From Cryptomeria japonica (taxonomy: Eukaryota > Streptophyta > Pinopsida > Cupressales > Cupressaceae): a DNA stretch of 64,000 nucleotides. Within the stretch, counting starts at the first letter, position 1. Each line of letters opens with the position of its first letter. The notes beneath the pieces were generated by a model. It saw only the letters and a program-made list of their open reading frames with translations. It was not told the DNA's origin and did no database searches. Below are positions 44,682 to 56,366 of this stretch, piece after piece. The stretch is taken from assembly GCF_030272615.1 (NCBI RefSeq), contig NC_081406.1, forward strand, positions 166,267,521 through 166,331,520. Direction: 5' to 3'. A program made the translations under genes and the position numbers.

Positions 44682-45348
44682 TTGGATGAATTAATTAAAA
44701 TTCAACATCTGCATTAGAGGGCAACTCCTCATATGATTCACAAAGAATTTAATACACAAATGAAACGTTGACACTTTTTACCAAAAAGCATGGAAAGGCT
44801 TTAGCATTCATCCATCAACACAAAAGAATGCTTTCAAACTGAAACAAAGAAAATATTCTGAAGATTCCATTGAGTTCACAGACTCTGATTCACACACATG
44901 TTCACCTAATAAATTCAGAGCATAGCAAATACACAATAGTATTGATGTCTAATCGATTCTCTCTCATGCCTCATAGGACAAGGGGGATTAACACAACTCA
45001 ATCCACAATGAATCTGCTAACAAGTAATGGTAACCTTAAATCCAGAAAAACATAGAAATAACTAATCATAAAATGATATCATGCCCATAGCAAATTTCTC
45101 AAGAAAGATTACTAATCTTCAAACACAGATTCAAAGACTACATATCATAACACTTTATTGATAATCAGCCATTCCAGTTTAAAGCAATTCATAGAAAAAC
45201 CAAAATGAATATTATCTGCTGCTCGAAAAATCACAATTTTTCAAACCTTAACAAAAATAAGCTTTTAAGCTTAAGTAGCCTCCAGGCTCATAGTTTTTAC
45301 ATGACAAATTTAAACTTTACTTTAACCAAAGGTTAAAGAAACCGTTTG
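44682..45348. other. Non-coding part of element D
   Basis: AT-rich; downstream of the D coding frame on the minus strand. Nothing recognised. Confidence 0.45.
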
Positions 45349-48300
45349 CTAAAACAGGAAAGAAAATCTAAAACAACAACCACTGCGAGGTTGGCAACTC
45401 ATTTTTGGATTAACTATGCTTCCACTGTGGCAGAGGAGGTTACTGATCTGTCCTACTTTTCCGCAGAACCACGCCATTCCAGGTGTGCCGCCGAGAAGCT
45501 CAAGATGACCTGAAAAATAAGGAAGACCAATGTGCTGAATTATTTGCTTCCACACCTCCTTATCCATGTTCACTTGTGCCACTCTTGCCTTGTGTACCTC
45601 CAAATGATTAGAAAAAACTGTGAGCATCAATTCGATCCTAGCCACCTTTGAGAAGTCATCTGTGGTCAAAGATTTCATCATCTGAATGAATTGTATTCTT
45701 TTCTGAAAGATTTTGGTCATATCTGCGGCCGCCTCAATTGTCTTAGCACCATCTTTCATGAGTTGGATGCCAATGCACTTGAGGTCCTTCTACATTGTAT
45801 CAATCAAGTCTGTCAATCCTCTGAGCAATTTGGTGAACTCTTCATGACCTTGTTTAATGATCGAGTTATGCCACTTGACATTCTTCTTTGATACATACAA
45901 TACATTATCATCCAGATTTTCTACTGGTTTTTCGGCCAACAACTCCATCACTCCATATTTTTATATATCATTCATTTGTGCAAGGACCACCACCCATTTG
46001 ATCCTTTCTTTCTCCCAAGCCACCGTTTCCAGCTCTAATTCCTTGCTCACAGTCTCGACATCTTTATAAACCTTCAGCAAATTGACGATGTAGTCTGATC
46101 CTTGTTGCATTATAAGATCCAACCATTTATTGAACATCTCTGTAACTATTTTGTTCCTTTGAACTTGGTCCAACATCTTCTGATTGGCTGGAGATTTGGG
46201 ATCAAATGATACCAGTATCTGTGACAAAGGCTGGGGGTTTGGATTATGGATGGCATTGATATACTCAGCCATCTAAATAATGGCTTGCTTCAATTCTCTT
46301 TTGTCTTTTTCATCCTTCCATGATCTTGAAATTATCCTTTTTGTGGATGATTCCAAATGCTTAACATCTACGACACGCGAAGCAACTCCCAAGTCTATCT
46401 TTTCAACTGTAAAATCCTCCTCAGTAGCTTTGTCTGCATCTCTCCCTGGAATTGGTTTGGCTATCTCGGTCGTCCAGTGACCTATTGCTTCATCCACTTC
46501 AAGCATTGTCTTCATCTTGAGTTTTTTGGCTTTGATGCCTTTCCCAAACATTTTTTGGCCATGTCTTCCATAGGAATTGTAATTAACACTACACTTCGTT
46601 TCTTTCCAACAACAGCTTCCAACCATCATGGTCTATTCGCAGGCTCTTTGGGTGGAGGAGTTGTCTATATATCGGGTGAAGTGATAATGACTAGGGTGCT
46701 CATGGGGTCTTGTTTACTTTCCACTTCTTTACCCATGTCCATTTACTGCATCCCAGGTTCATCCAAATCATGTTGATCTGTTGTTACTTCTAACTCTTCA
46801 CTAGGGTCTAGGTCTACAACAACCTGTTTTAAAATGGGCTCCCTACTCTTCTTCTTACTTCTGGACCGAGTTACTCGAGCGGCTATGGAACTTGATGGTG
46901 ACCTCTTTGATCTCCTAGGTTGGATTTTCTCAACAATAGGCCTTGAAGCATCTGCAACATTAACAATCTCATTAGTGGAAGAAATGGGATATTGAGTCAC
47001 AATGTGTGAATCAACTCTTAGTTCATGCGAGGACATGTGAGATCCCTCCTTAAACTTTTGATTTCTCAACCATTTCTCTGTTCGTCTTATAACATTAAAA
47101 GTTCTGGCTTGAACACTGTCATCCTCCTTTCTATCCCAATCAATCTCTAGAATTGGCTTTCCTTGAACCTCTGTGTCAAACTATGGGTCTAAGATATCTT
47201 CTCCTGTATCTTCTTGTACTCTAGATATATTGATTGGAAGCTTCATGGTAAGTATTTATTGCAAAGTGAACCTTGACCACAGTCTTTTTCTTACCTCAAA
47301 TTCATCACTACAATTCTCCTAGTAATCCTCTAGCTACGGTTCATGACAAAAATGGTTGCCCACACTTATATTTTCAATAGCATAACCTCTGCTATCAAAC
47401 TTACATCTCGCCACATATGGCTACAGGTTCATGCTTTTGAATTCCAATTCCAGGTTCAGAGCGTTAGATATGGATTTGTAGCTATAATATCCAACTTCAA
47501 CAGGGAATACAACTCCATACTCGCCCTTTGTTCCCAATCTTTTATCAATGTAAGCTAGTTGCCTGCTCACCTCTATAAGTACATAGATGTCGAAGGCATA
47601 CCTAGGCAACTTGAATGGTTGACCCTCAAAACCACCTACCCGTAGGTAAGTGAGCCTGGGAAATTGAATAAAGAAGCTACCATATATGCTTATGAACTAC
47701 ATTGCTTCAATAGACATTCTCCTATTCACATCCCCCTGGAGCTCAAAAGCAAGTTTTCCCATGAAAACACCATTCCATCTATCAATTTGTTCAACATGTC
47801 TTTGCTGCTGTAACAAGGGATAATATTTATACACCCTCATCCCATCTACCCAAGGTTCATTAAGCAAACTAGGCCAATCCCTTGTACAAGCTAGTATGTA
47901 GAAAAGATAAGAAGACATATAAAAACTTGACATTCCCACAAAATTACTGAACCCTTCATGAAGTCTTTCTGCAATTACCTGAAACCAATCAAGATACCTA
48001 TCACCAGATAACAACACCTGGATGAAAAAGTACATCCAATCTTCCCAATAGAAAGAATGTGAGTTTCCCTTCATCCTGTTCAAAATTATCACAATATCCC
48101 ACACTTCTATGATGAAATGCTCTCTAGTCAGGGGCTTTGGTAGTCATTACCCTCCTTTTCTAAACTTTCTAGAGCCAATTCCTAGCAATCACACTCCTGT
48201 TCTTACCTTTATTTTCTGAGAAATAGGCATACGAGTTCCCAATGGTCCAATCCTCATATTCGTCCTTGTGCGGAATTCCCATTGCTACCATTAATGTTTC

Positions 48301-48594
48301 TCTGTTGATACTAACTAGCAACTCACCATTACTAGTTCTGATGCATTTGTTCTCCGTATCATATCTATTCATGCAAGTAATCACCAAATCTAGACATGGT
48401 GCGACAAGTGGGAACACAACAGCTTCAACAAGACCTCTTTTCACTATTTTCTCCATCATTGAACCAGTTTGAGGGTTGTTGGCTCTCTCTAAGAAATCTC
48501 CTAAATCAACATGAACCAAGGAAGTATCTTCTAGCTTTGGTAATATGCTCACTAGGCACAAGGTCTGACCAAGCTTCGGCAATATTGGTCTCAT
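45349..48594 (-). pseudogene. Unknown ORF of element D: globular / basic / coiled-coil protein
   Basis: A series of minus-strand frames reads as one decayed protein of about 1,000 residues. 48594-48169: a globular start (LVHVDLGDFLERANNPQTG; LVEAVVFPLVAPCLDLV; ELLVSINRETLMVAMGIP). 48104-47697: an aromatic-rich part (FYWEDWMYFFIQVLL; FVGMSSFYMSSYLFYILAC). 47609-47421: a hydrophobic/Tyr-rich part. 47069-46743: a basic stretch (QPRRSKRSPSSSIAARVTRSRSKKK) resembling a nuclear-localisation signal. 46629-45349: charged helical segments (VSKELELETVAWEKERIKW). I recognise no named family. The order of parts mirrors ORF2 of element C, with faint likeness in the 'FGQLLVGLFFYF' and 'SSFYMSSYLFYI' blocks. 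Stops and frame changes show it is inactive. Confidence 0.55.
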
Positions 48595-48599
48595 ACTTG

Positions 48600-49646
48600 C
48601 CTATCTATACTTCTAACCAAGAAATTCTTAAAACAAGGTAGAATTTTACTCCAGCAATTAGAGATTTTCTTCCTATACTGATAAATCTTCAGAACTAAAA
48701 GAAACACAGCTTAGGAGGAGTCGTCTGAACTTACCCGTTACCATGATGAAAACTGGAAACTTTCTCAAGAAATCAGAGCTGGTTTTACCTTCGATGCCTC
48801 CAATTTGCTCAAGTATAGCAGTTGTAACCCTTACAAACTATGGAAATAAATTCATACATTCCTTTTGAATAGACAGGAAAATATCTATAAAGCCACACAT
48901 GCTTCATAATAATTCACTCAAGCATGCAAAGTACTGTGAAATGACTAAAATCTGACCCCTTCTTAATTATCCATCACTTCCGCACAAGTAGTTGATGCAC
49001 TCATGATTACTTTCCATATTTAAAATTTTAAACTGCTGAACGCTAGGAATATTCCTTCTTGCCGTGCCACTTTCATTATCATCAAGAGCCTTAAAATTAG
49101 TTTTGAAGTGAAATTTTGAACCTTGAACCATTTCACAAAGAGTTCAACGATTCAAATTAATTTAAGAAGTACAAAAATGAACAAGCGGCACACAACATTA
49201 CCGGGAATGAGCAACAACAAAGATTATCAAGAAAAATCCTTGAACCATTTGAATCGCTTGAACCCTTTGAACCGCTTGAAAATTGGTTCAAAGTTCAAGT
49301 TCGAAAACTAACTTAAAACATATAGACATCTGCTCGTTATACAACAATACATTGCCATGACCTACAAAAGACATTTTGAACCTTGAACCAATTTCATTCA
49401 CGAATTCAAAGTTCAAAACGTATAACAATAATGCACTTGCTTTCGTGAAGACAAAGACCGCTAATGACTTCTTTTTTTCTTTCTTTTTCAAAAACGTGTT
49501 TTGAACCTTGAACCTATTGAACTTTTTAGAAAGAGTTCAACGGTTCAGGTACGAAGGAGAACAAAGGACCCGACAAAAATAGAGGCACAATAAGGTAACC
49601 CGCAAGTATGAGTATTGAAAATGGAAAGTTGCAGGGGAGGCTAACA
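48600..49646. other. Upstream region of the element D ORF with TTGAACC repeats
   Basis: Non-coding. 'ATTTTGAACCTTGAACC' or a one-base variant occurs at about 49117, 49373 and 49498, and TTGAACC/TTGAA words cluster at 49230-49300. Confidence 0.55.
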
Positions 49647-49987
49647 CTATGATAACACATCTCACCAAACTAGGCACCCGAGGACCAAGATAGCAATATA
49701 CTACCATAGATATCGTCATAGAATCTTATGACATCTATCATAATTGTCATAAATGCTCTTACAACATGTTACATGTGTCCCAATAACCCAAAATAGAAGA
49801 TTCCAAATGGGATGCCTAACTATTTTGTCCTTTTTCTGAAAGTCCAAATAGTAACTATAACTTCATCTTTACATCAGGTCTTTTACCACTGTTTGTGAAA
49901 CAATTTGATCTCTTATGGGTAATTTCCAAATAACATTAGGAAAATAACTAATACAAGGATTTATAAGGCTGATGTTACCTAAATCCA
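49647..49987 (-). repeat. 5' LTR of element G, third piece
   Basis: Matches 13600-13936 ('gcacccgaggaccaagatag', 'tgtcccaataacccaaaata', 'cttatgggtaatttcc') and ends 'acctaaatcca'. Confidence 0.75.
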
Positions 49988-52079
49988 AATAGAGGTTCTA
50001 ATTGATTTTTTGAAAATATTATATATAGGATCTTTCGTAAACGTAGAGGAAATGATGTCTATGAGGATAAATATAAAGACAACATTTAGTGTACCTACAT
50101 GGACATAGAGATAGGACCATCTATGTGATTTGATTTCCCCTAGGTTTGTTAACCCTTGTGGAGAATAGTGAGCATGGATGTGATATTAGTAAAAAAGAAT
50201 TCTAAACTAATTGAATGCATGGTCCTACTCACCTAGTATTCTAATTTAAGATATAATTGTGACAAGATGCCAAAATTGCTAATCTATTGTCTTGCATGAT
50301 ATATAGTGTACAAGATCATTTCTAGGTCAATTACAAATTATAGAGTAAATCATTTTCTTAATTTTATTGGTTTCCAAAGAAAGGATTATTGTGAAAAAAT
50401 TTAATGTATATCCCTGTGAAGCTTATTTCCTATCGAAGTTAGCTCTCTACCCTTGAATAAGAAATAAGTATGGTGTTGAAATTAGAAGCCTTGTCAACTA
50501 AAACTTATCTTCGAGAACTATCCTCTTTTTAGGAAAGATGAGGAAATCATTGTGGGAATTGATTTAAAGTCTAGTTTGTGATATAAATTAAATTCATGGA
50601 AAAGTATGTATGTATTTTCTATGTTTATAATAACTTTTAGGCATTTTCTAAGTGTCACTAAGCCTATTTAGGAAAATTTAAATATAAGTTTTAATGAAGA
50701 TCTAATTATTTAAACTTCTACATGTGGTGTGTTCCTTGTTGGGTTTAGGTGGTTATTCAATTGACCCCCTTTATTAGACTAAAACAAATAGTATTAGAGA
50801 AAGAATTTTTCTCGATATTTTGTTTAAGGCTCTAATCAATTTAGTGCAAACATATTCTTTACTTTTACTTGGTTGTTGATTGGTTTGTCATATATTGAGG
50901 GGTGTCCTCTTGCTCTATTTTTTTCTCTTTATATTTCTTGATCTTTCTATAAGGTTCTTCTTTCTATAGTTCTATTTTCTTCCTCATAATCATCATGTTT
51001 AGTTGTAATCACCTAGAATAAACTAAGTTGTATTGTATCTTATGTGTCGTAACATGTAGAGATGGTTGTGTCTCATCCTCGATACTTTTTGATTCCCTTC
51101 TTTAGTAAACTAAGGACTCATAGTCAATATCTATTGCTCCTAAATTGGACTGATATTTAGTTATTTCTAAAGTTGGGTGTTTAGTGTACCAAACAACTAG
51201 AATTTGAGTCAATAATATACACGCTGTCCTATGGCCCTTATAATCTATTGACTCATGATCAATGGATTTGATACTGGTATACCTAATGTAACATCAGTTG
51301 TTGCTTGAAACCTAATAAATTTGATTAATCTTCTCCCTCCTAAGATGCAATGATTGTAATTAGTCTTGACATAGGTTTTGGTAGTGCATAAGACGAGGAA
51401 AGAATAATATACACCTCATCATATTTATGTTTGACCCAAGGCATAACTTCTTGGTTCTTCCTATGCCTAAATTCCTAAAAAGAAATCCACCAAGTCCATA
51501 TTTTCTATAACCAAGTTCAAAGATAACATTTCTTAAATATTTCAATGCATTGAATTAAAAAAATTGACAAATAAATAAATCTAAACTAGAAAGAATAGAC
51601 CAAATAAACTAAAATAAACTAGGGTTTGTTGAACATGCAAAAAATGTAACAAGAAAGAAATAAAAATGAACCCGTCTAGAGTGTTAGGTTGATGTGGTGG
51701 CTCGAAGGCTTCACCTAACATCTATTCCTCCCACATCTAAGTCACAACTTCACATTGGACTTTGTTTTCATCTTTGACTGCAGTTCAGTTGCTCTCAAAT
51801 GAAAAAATAACTATCATTTGAGAGTTCTAAACTTTTTCAAAAAAAATTTAGAAAATAATACCTTAGTGATTAGATCTTCAAACACAAGTTATATAGAAGG
51901 AGCCTTCTTTTGAAGGACCCCCTTTGAATGAAGGGTAAAAAAATTCCTTTCTTCAAAGGTATACCTTCATTCCAAGGTATTTCCAAATTATTTTTGGGCC
52001 ACCTACAATATTTTTCCTCCAAGGGTTTATAACCAACTATTATGGGTTCACTAGGGTTGAGCGTCTTCATCTCTCTCAT
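49988..52079. other. AT-rich DNA without recognisable genes
   Basis: 2.1 kb with no domain, no LTR pair and only short chance frames. Confidence 0.55.
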
Positions 52080-52345
52080 ATGTCAGCTCTATTTACCCCT
52101 CTCTTTAGTTCCACACACTCTATCTCACCTCTCTTCCCCATCTTTACCTCTCCCTCCCTCCCTCCTTGCTTCCTCTCTCTCTTTCTTTCCTCTCTTTATC
52201 TCTTTGTCCTCACTACCTCTCTCCCTCCTTCCCTCTATACCTCTTCCTTCCTCTCTACCCCTCTCTTTTCTTATTCTTCTCTCTATAGCTCTCTTCCCTC
52301 TATATGACCTATTTTTCTATCTTCCCTCTCTCCCTCTCTAAATCA
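52080..52345. repeat. Pyrimidine-rich (CTCTCC)n tract
   Basis: About 265 bp of ctctcc/ctttc words, similar in composition to 11344-11876. Confidence 0.85.
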
Positions 52346-52588
52346 TTCATGATTTAGCATTTGGGAACTAGGATTTAGAGTATAGTGTTTAAGGTTGATG
52401 CTTTATGATGGAGGGTTTAGTGTTGAGGGTTTAGGGATTAAATTAAATTTTAAAGTTTTTAATTTAACTTATTATTGTTAAGTTTTAGGGTTTAGCATGT
52501 TTAGGGTTTCTATGATTGATAACATGGAAGGTTGAGCGTAGAGTGTTTAGGGATTAAATTCATTTTTGTAGGTTTTAGTGTTAAATTG
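52346..52588. repeat. Degenerate telomere-like tandem repeat, left half
   Basis: Units of about 100-130 bp built around 'gagggtttagggattaaa' (about 52417 and 52543), with TTTAGGG words between. It is interrupted by element B and continues at 56367. The last five bases are the left AATTG duplication. Confidence 0.7.
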
Positions 52589-53389
52589 TGATGTAGGAGC
52601 ATCCCCAGTCGAAGAACAATCTTGCATCAACCAAAAACATTTCCTTTCTTGTTTAGTTCTTTTGCAGTTTCAGTATTCTCACTGGTAGTTGCTTGTTCTT
52701 TGTGGCAGATCTTGTTTGCGGTTCCCTGGCAGTTTCATGTGGTTGATTCTAGATTTCTAGTTCATTTGGGTTCTTCTCTGGTTAGTTATCGCTTCCAGTT
52801 GGCTATTTCTGGGTTCTCGAGACAATTCTTGTGCTTACCGATTGGTTTTCCTTCATTGCCGATGCGATTCTTGGCATGTGGATCCATCTTGGGTCTCATC
52901 TAATGTTCCTTGGCGTGTGGTCAACCTTTTTGCTGATCCGCATCACTTGGTTGTTATTTTCCGGAAGGATTTCTTAAATCCTAGGGCTGACCTAATTACA
53001 TGTTTCATTTTCCTGCATTGGTGAATGTAATCCTTTGAGACCGACCCAGATGTGTTTCGGTGGGTATAAATATGATGGTATGTAATCATTTGTAAGGGCA
53101 GAGGAAGTAGAACTAAGAATAAGGATTGAGATTTGCATGTTGTGATCCGGTTGATTCTTAGAGTCTCGGTTGGATTGTTTCTGGCTTGAAGCCTACATGT
53201 AACCGATTAACTACCGGATGTTCTTTGATGATGATTTGAGGATTACCAGATGATTGTCAAAAGTTCTATCATTGGAATATGATCTGTTTATATGAATTTG
53301 TTATGTTTTCTTACTGCTTTCGTTGTGTCTCTCTTGTTGCATAATCCAGTTAACTCTTCTGAGGGTTTTTATTGATTATGGTTGCATCA
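52589..53389 (+). repeat. 5' LTR of element B
   Basis: TGATGTAGGAGC...GGTTGCATCA, 801 bp, matching 55556-56366. TATAAATA at 53065-53072 is a likely TATA box. Confidence 0.93.
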
Positions 53390-53391
53390 AT

Positions 53392-53403
53392 TGGTATCAG
53401 AGC
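53392..53403 (+). promoter_or_regulatory. Primer binding site of element B
   Basis: TGGTATCAGAGC, the exact plant initiator tRNA-Met form, two bases after the LTR. Confidence 0.93.
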
Positions 53404-53579
53404 TGGTTATGGACCGATTGGTGAAAGAATTGTTTGCGAACATTGAGGCATTCCTTGAGGTGGACAGATCGTCGATTGGAGGCAGGCTACATGTGTGTTC
53501 AATAGATCGCCGAGGGGAGGCAATTGAAACCGATAGTCAGATCGCCGAGTAGAGGCAGTTCACCGAAGTGGAAGGAGAG

Positions 53580-53736
53580 ATGACGCCGAGGAGAACAAAC
53601 CCCCGAGGGTAGAACAGATGATGGAAGACTTCAAGAATGAAGTGAAGAATGAAATCCTGAATGCTTTGGCTGGTTTGCGAAAGAGGATGAGTATGAGGAA
53701 GCTGGTGAAGAGCTTGAGGAAGTTGAAGGACCAAAA

Positions 53737-53780
<44 letters not shown>

Positions 53781-54540
53781 GATTCCTAAGAGCAATGGCA
53801 CAAGCAAGTAAAATGCATAAAGTTGAAGTGTCTAACTTTTATGGAAAGCTGAACCGAGAGGATCTGATGGATTGGATTAGAGAGTTGGAGGACTAGTTTG
53901 AGTTTGAGGATGTCAAGGACCTATAGAGAGTCCAAATGGCACAAACCAAGTTGAAAGGGCATACTGCCTTGTGGTGGAAAGAGTTGTAGAAAGACAAAGT
54001 GGAGAATGGTGAATTCAAGTTCACCTGGTGGAGACAAATGGTTGGAAGGTTGAAGGCCAAGTTCATACTAGGAGACTATGAACTGGAGTTGTTCAAGAAG
54101 TTGCAAAACCTGAAACAGAGAAACATAACTGTGAAGGAATATACTAAGGAATTCTACAAGGTGGTAATCAGATATGGAAATAGAGAGATGGATAGAAAAA
54201 AGGTGGCGATGTATATCAATGGACTTGCTTTTAACATTCAAGATGAGATGAGTATTTGGAAGGTTTCAACAGTTGAAGAAGCTTATGAGTATGTTTTGAA
54301 GGCTGAGGAGAAGGTGAGGAGAAGACAATCAAATAAGGGAAAGGAGAAATTCAAGATGAATGATAGAATGAAGAAATAGGTTGAAGAAGACGAGGCAAAA
54401 CCTAAGTGGAGTAAATAATCGGAATACAAGACACCAAGGAAAGGCAGCAGTAGTACCGGTAGAGAATTTCTTAGCAAATGTTTCTCGTTCGGAGAAACCG
54501 GACATAGATCCTATGAATGTAAGAAAGGAATGACAAGAAG
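53580..54540 (+). pseudogene. gag of element B
   Basis: ATG at 53580 (MTPRRTNP) with an early frame break, then MEDFKNEVKNEILNALAGLRK, a (GA)n-encoded Arg/Glu run, the capsid text DLMDWIRELED, WWRQMVGRLKAKF, LQNLKQRNITVKEYTKEFYKV and YINGLAFNIQDEMS, a Lys-rich tail and a knuckle CFSFGETGHRSYEC in which the second Cys is Phe. Stops at about 53896, 53924, 53987, 54377 and 54417 disable it. It is longer-open than the copy in A. Confidence 0.85.
53741..53776 (+). repeat. (AG)18 microsatellite inside the element B gag
   Basis: Thirty-six bases of perfect AG repeat encoding alternating Arg-Glu. The same place in element A (about 1163-1175) has only 'gatgaaagagagg'. Confidence 0.95.
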
Positions 54541-55258
54541 TTGTGTGGCAAGTGAAGAACCAGATGTTCCTGGATCTGACTATGCACTGGAGCAAGGAGA
54601 ATCCCTTATGTTCAGAAGACAGGATACCAGATCTACTCAGAGGAAGAGTCTTTTTTAGACTACATGTAAATCAGGTGGTAAGTGTTGCAAGGTCATTGTA
54701 GATAGTGGAAGAATTGATAATTTAGTATGTGAGGAGATGGTTGAGAAGCTTGGATTGAAGAGACTTGAGCATCCTTGTCCTTATGAGGTAAGTTGGTTAC
54801 AATATGATCAAAAGGTAGAGATAAAGGAGTAGTGTTGGGTGAGTTTCAATATTGGGTCTTTCAGAGATGAAGTTTTAAGTGATATTGTTTCAATGAATGC
54901 TTGTCATGTCTTGTTGGGGAAACCTTGGCAGTATGATAGAGGAGCTATTTATGACTGTAGAAGAAACCTAGTTACTATTGAAAATGATGGGCAGAAGTTC
55001 ACATTGATTTCTTTGAAGGAGAAAGAGGAGGTGAAGAATCTGAGTCCTGAGAAAAGTTGCAGGAAACTAGTGTCAGAAGTTATATCAAAAGGTTTGAAGG
55101 AACCAGTTGCAGAAGTTATACTAGAGGTTTTGAAGAAAGATTTGATAGAACCAATTGTCGAGGTTATACCAAAGGTTTTGAAGAAAGATCCGATAGAGCC
55201 AGTTGCAGAGATTATACCAAAGGGTGACATGAGTTGGCAAAAGGATTTGACAGATTAG
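54541..55258 (+). pseudogene. Aspartic protease of element B with repeat-expanded tail
   Basis: CKVIVDSGRIDNLVCEEMV keeps the catalytic Asp-Ser-Gly. LGLKRLEHPCPYEV and FRDEVLSDIVSMNACHVLLGKPWQY complete the fold, ending YDCRRNLVTIENDGQKFTLISL. Stops lie at about 54656 and 54831. After the fold comes a tail with a tandem 16-residue repeat (55100-55222), then a stop at 55256. In A the corresponding tail has a single copy. Confidence 0.85.
55100..55222 (+). repeat. 48-bp in-frame tandem repeat in the element B tail
   Basis: Units at 55100-55147, 55148-55195 and 55196-55222 (partial) encode EPVAEVILEVLKKDLI-like text. Confidence 0.88.
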
Positions 55259-55555
55259 TCTGATGAACAGACGAAACTGGATGACATGGAGTTGATGGTA
55301 ACAAACTGAATAAGGTCTTGTGGCAGAACCAAATCAAAATTGCACAAAGAAAGGCAATGTGCAAATCTGAAGCAAAGAAAGAGAAACAAATAGAGTCATA
55401 GGTTAGAGAAGTCAGTTGAAGCACTGAGAGAGATAGAGCAGAGGTTGGCAGATGAAGATGTTTGGATCAGAAATGAGCATGAAATCTTCATTCTAAATCC
55501 TTTTAGATGTTCATGAGTTGCCTCTCATGGAACATCTTTTTCTACCTGGGTTGTC
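55259..55555 (+). other. 3' internal tail of element B
   Basis: Stop-rich sequence shared with 10220-10527 of A; ends 'tttctacctgggttgtc' before the LTR. Confidence 0.6.
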
Positions 55556-56366
55556 TAATGTAGAAGCATCCTTGGTCGATGAGCAATCTTACATCAACCA
55601 AAACATTTCCTTTCTTGTTTAGTTCTTTGTGCAGTTTCAGTATTTTTACCGACATGTATTGGTAGTTACTTTTTCTTCATGTCAGATCTTGTTTGCAGTT
55701 CCCTGGTGGTTTCATGTGGTTGCTTCCCGATTTCTAGTTCATTTGGGTTTTACTCCGGTCAGTTATCACTTCCGGTTGGCTGTTTCTGGGTTCTAGGGAT
55801 AGTTCTTGTGCTTACCGGTTGGTTTTCCTTCATTACTGACACAATTCTTGGCGTGTGGATCCATCTTGGGTCTTGTCCGATGTTCCTTGGCATGTGGCCG
55901 ACCTTCCTGCTGATCCGCATCACTTGGTTGTTATTTTTCGGAAGGATTTCTTAAATCTTAGGACCGACCTAATTACACGTTTCATTTTCTTGCATTGGTG
56001 AATGTAATCCTTTGAGGCTGACCCAGATGTATTCTAGTGGGTATTAATATAATGTTATGTAATCATTTGTAATGGCAGAGGAAGTAGAACTGAGAATAAG
56101 GATTGAGATTCACATGTTGTGATCCAGTTGATTCTTAGAGTCCCGGTTGGATTGTTTCTAGCTTGAAACCTACATGTAACCGGTTAACTACCGGATGTTC
56201 TTTGATGATAATCTGATGATTACCGGATAATTGTTGAAAGTTCTATGGCTGGAATATGATATGTTTATATGAATTTGTTATGTTTTATTACTGCTTTCGT
56301 TGTGTCTCTCTTGTTGCATAAGCCGATTGACTCTTTTGAGGGTTTTTACTGGTTATGGCTGCATCA
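55556..56366 (+). repeat. 3' LTR of element B
   Basis: 811 bp; the first two bases have changed from TG to TA, the end is GGCTGCATCA. Confidence 0.93.

Larger units (their letters stand above)
44578..49646 (-). mobile_element. Element D: 5.1 kb insertion with a long unknown ORF
   Basis: The insertion is bounded by comparing 13590-13620 (uninterrupted) with 44560-44577 and 49647-49665. Ends are TGTTGG...CTAACA with near-perfect 5-bp duplications (CTATC at 44573-44577, CTATG at 49647-49651). Ends and duplication size look LTR-type, but I find no repeated LTR pair within it. The coding strand is minus. It could be an LTR element with diverged or lost LTRs, or another class. Confidence 0.6.
13345..49987 (-). 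mobile_element. Element G: old non-coding LTR element (LARD-like) holding all nested insertions
   Basis: Sequence at about 13345-13936 reappears in three pieces at 34631-34762, 44065-44577 and 49647-49987. Those pieces join into one LTR of about 985 bp when elements E and D are removed. Next to the reassembled LTR is TGGTATCATATC (minus strand, 34617-34628), an iMet-like primer site. Next to the other LTR is a G-rich run CAAGTGGGAGAA (minus, about 13942-13953), a likely polypurine tract. This sets the orientation to minus. The internal DNA (13937-14283, 20581-24542, 33577-34616) has no gag or pol. The 13345 copy is truncated at its left. Confidence 0.65.
52589..56366 (+). mobile_element. Element B: complete Ty3-type gag-protease-only LTR element
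   Basis: LTRs 52589-53389 and 55556-56366, perfect TSD AATTG (52584-52588 and 56367-56371), iMet primer site, gag, knuckle and protease, total 3.8 kb. No pol between the protease and the 3' LTR. It is collinear with element A, showing a stable, mobile, pol-less structure that must have used enzymes supplied in trans. Confidence 0.95.

Noticed and set aside
44578-49646. Element D as a CACTA DNA transposon because 'cacta' is at the right edge
   Set aside because: CACTA elements start CACTA and end TAGTG with 3-bp duplications; here CACTA lies at the 3' plus-strand end, spans the insertion boundary, and the duplication is 5 bp.
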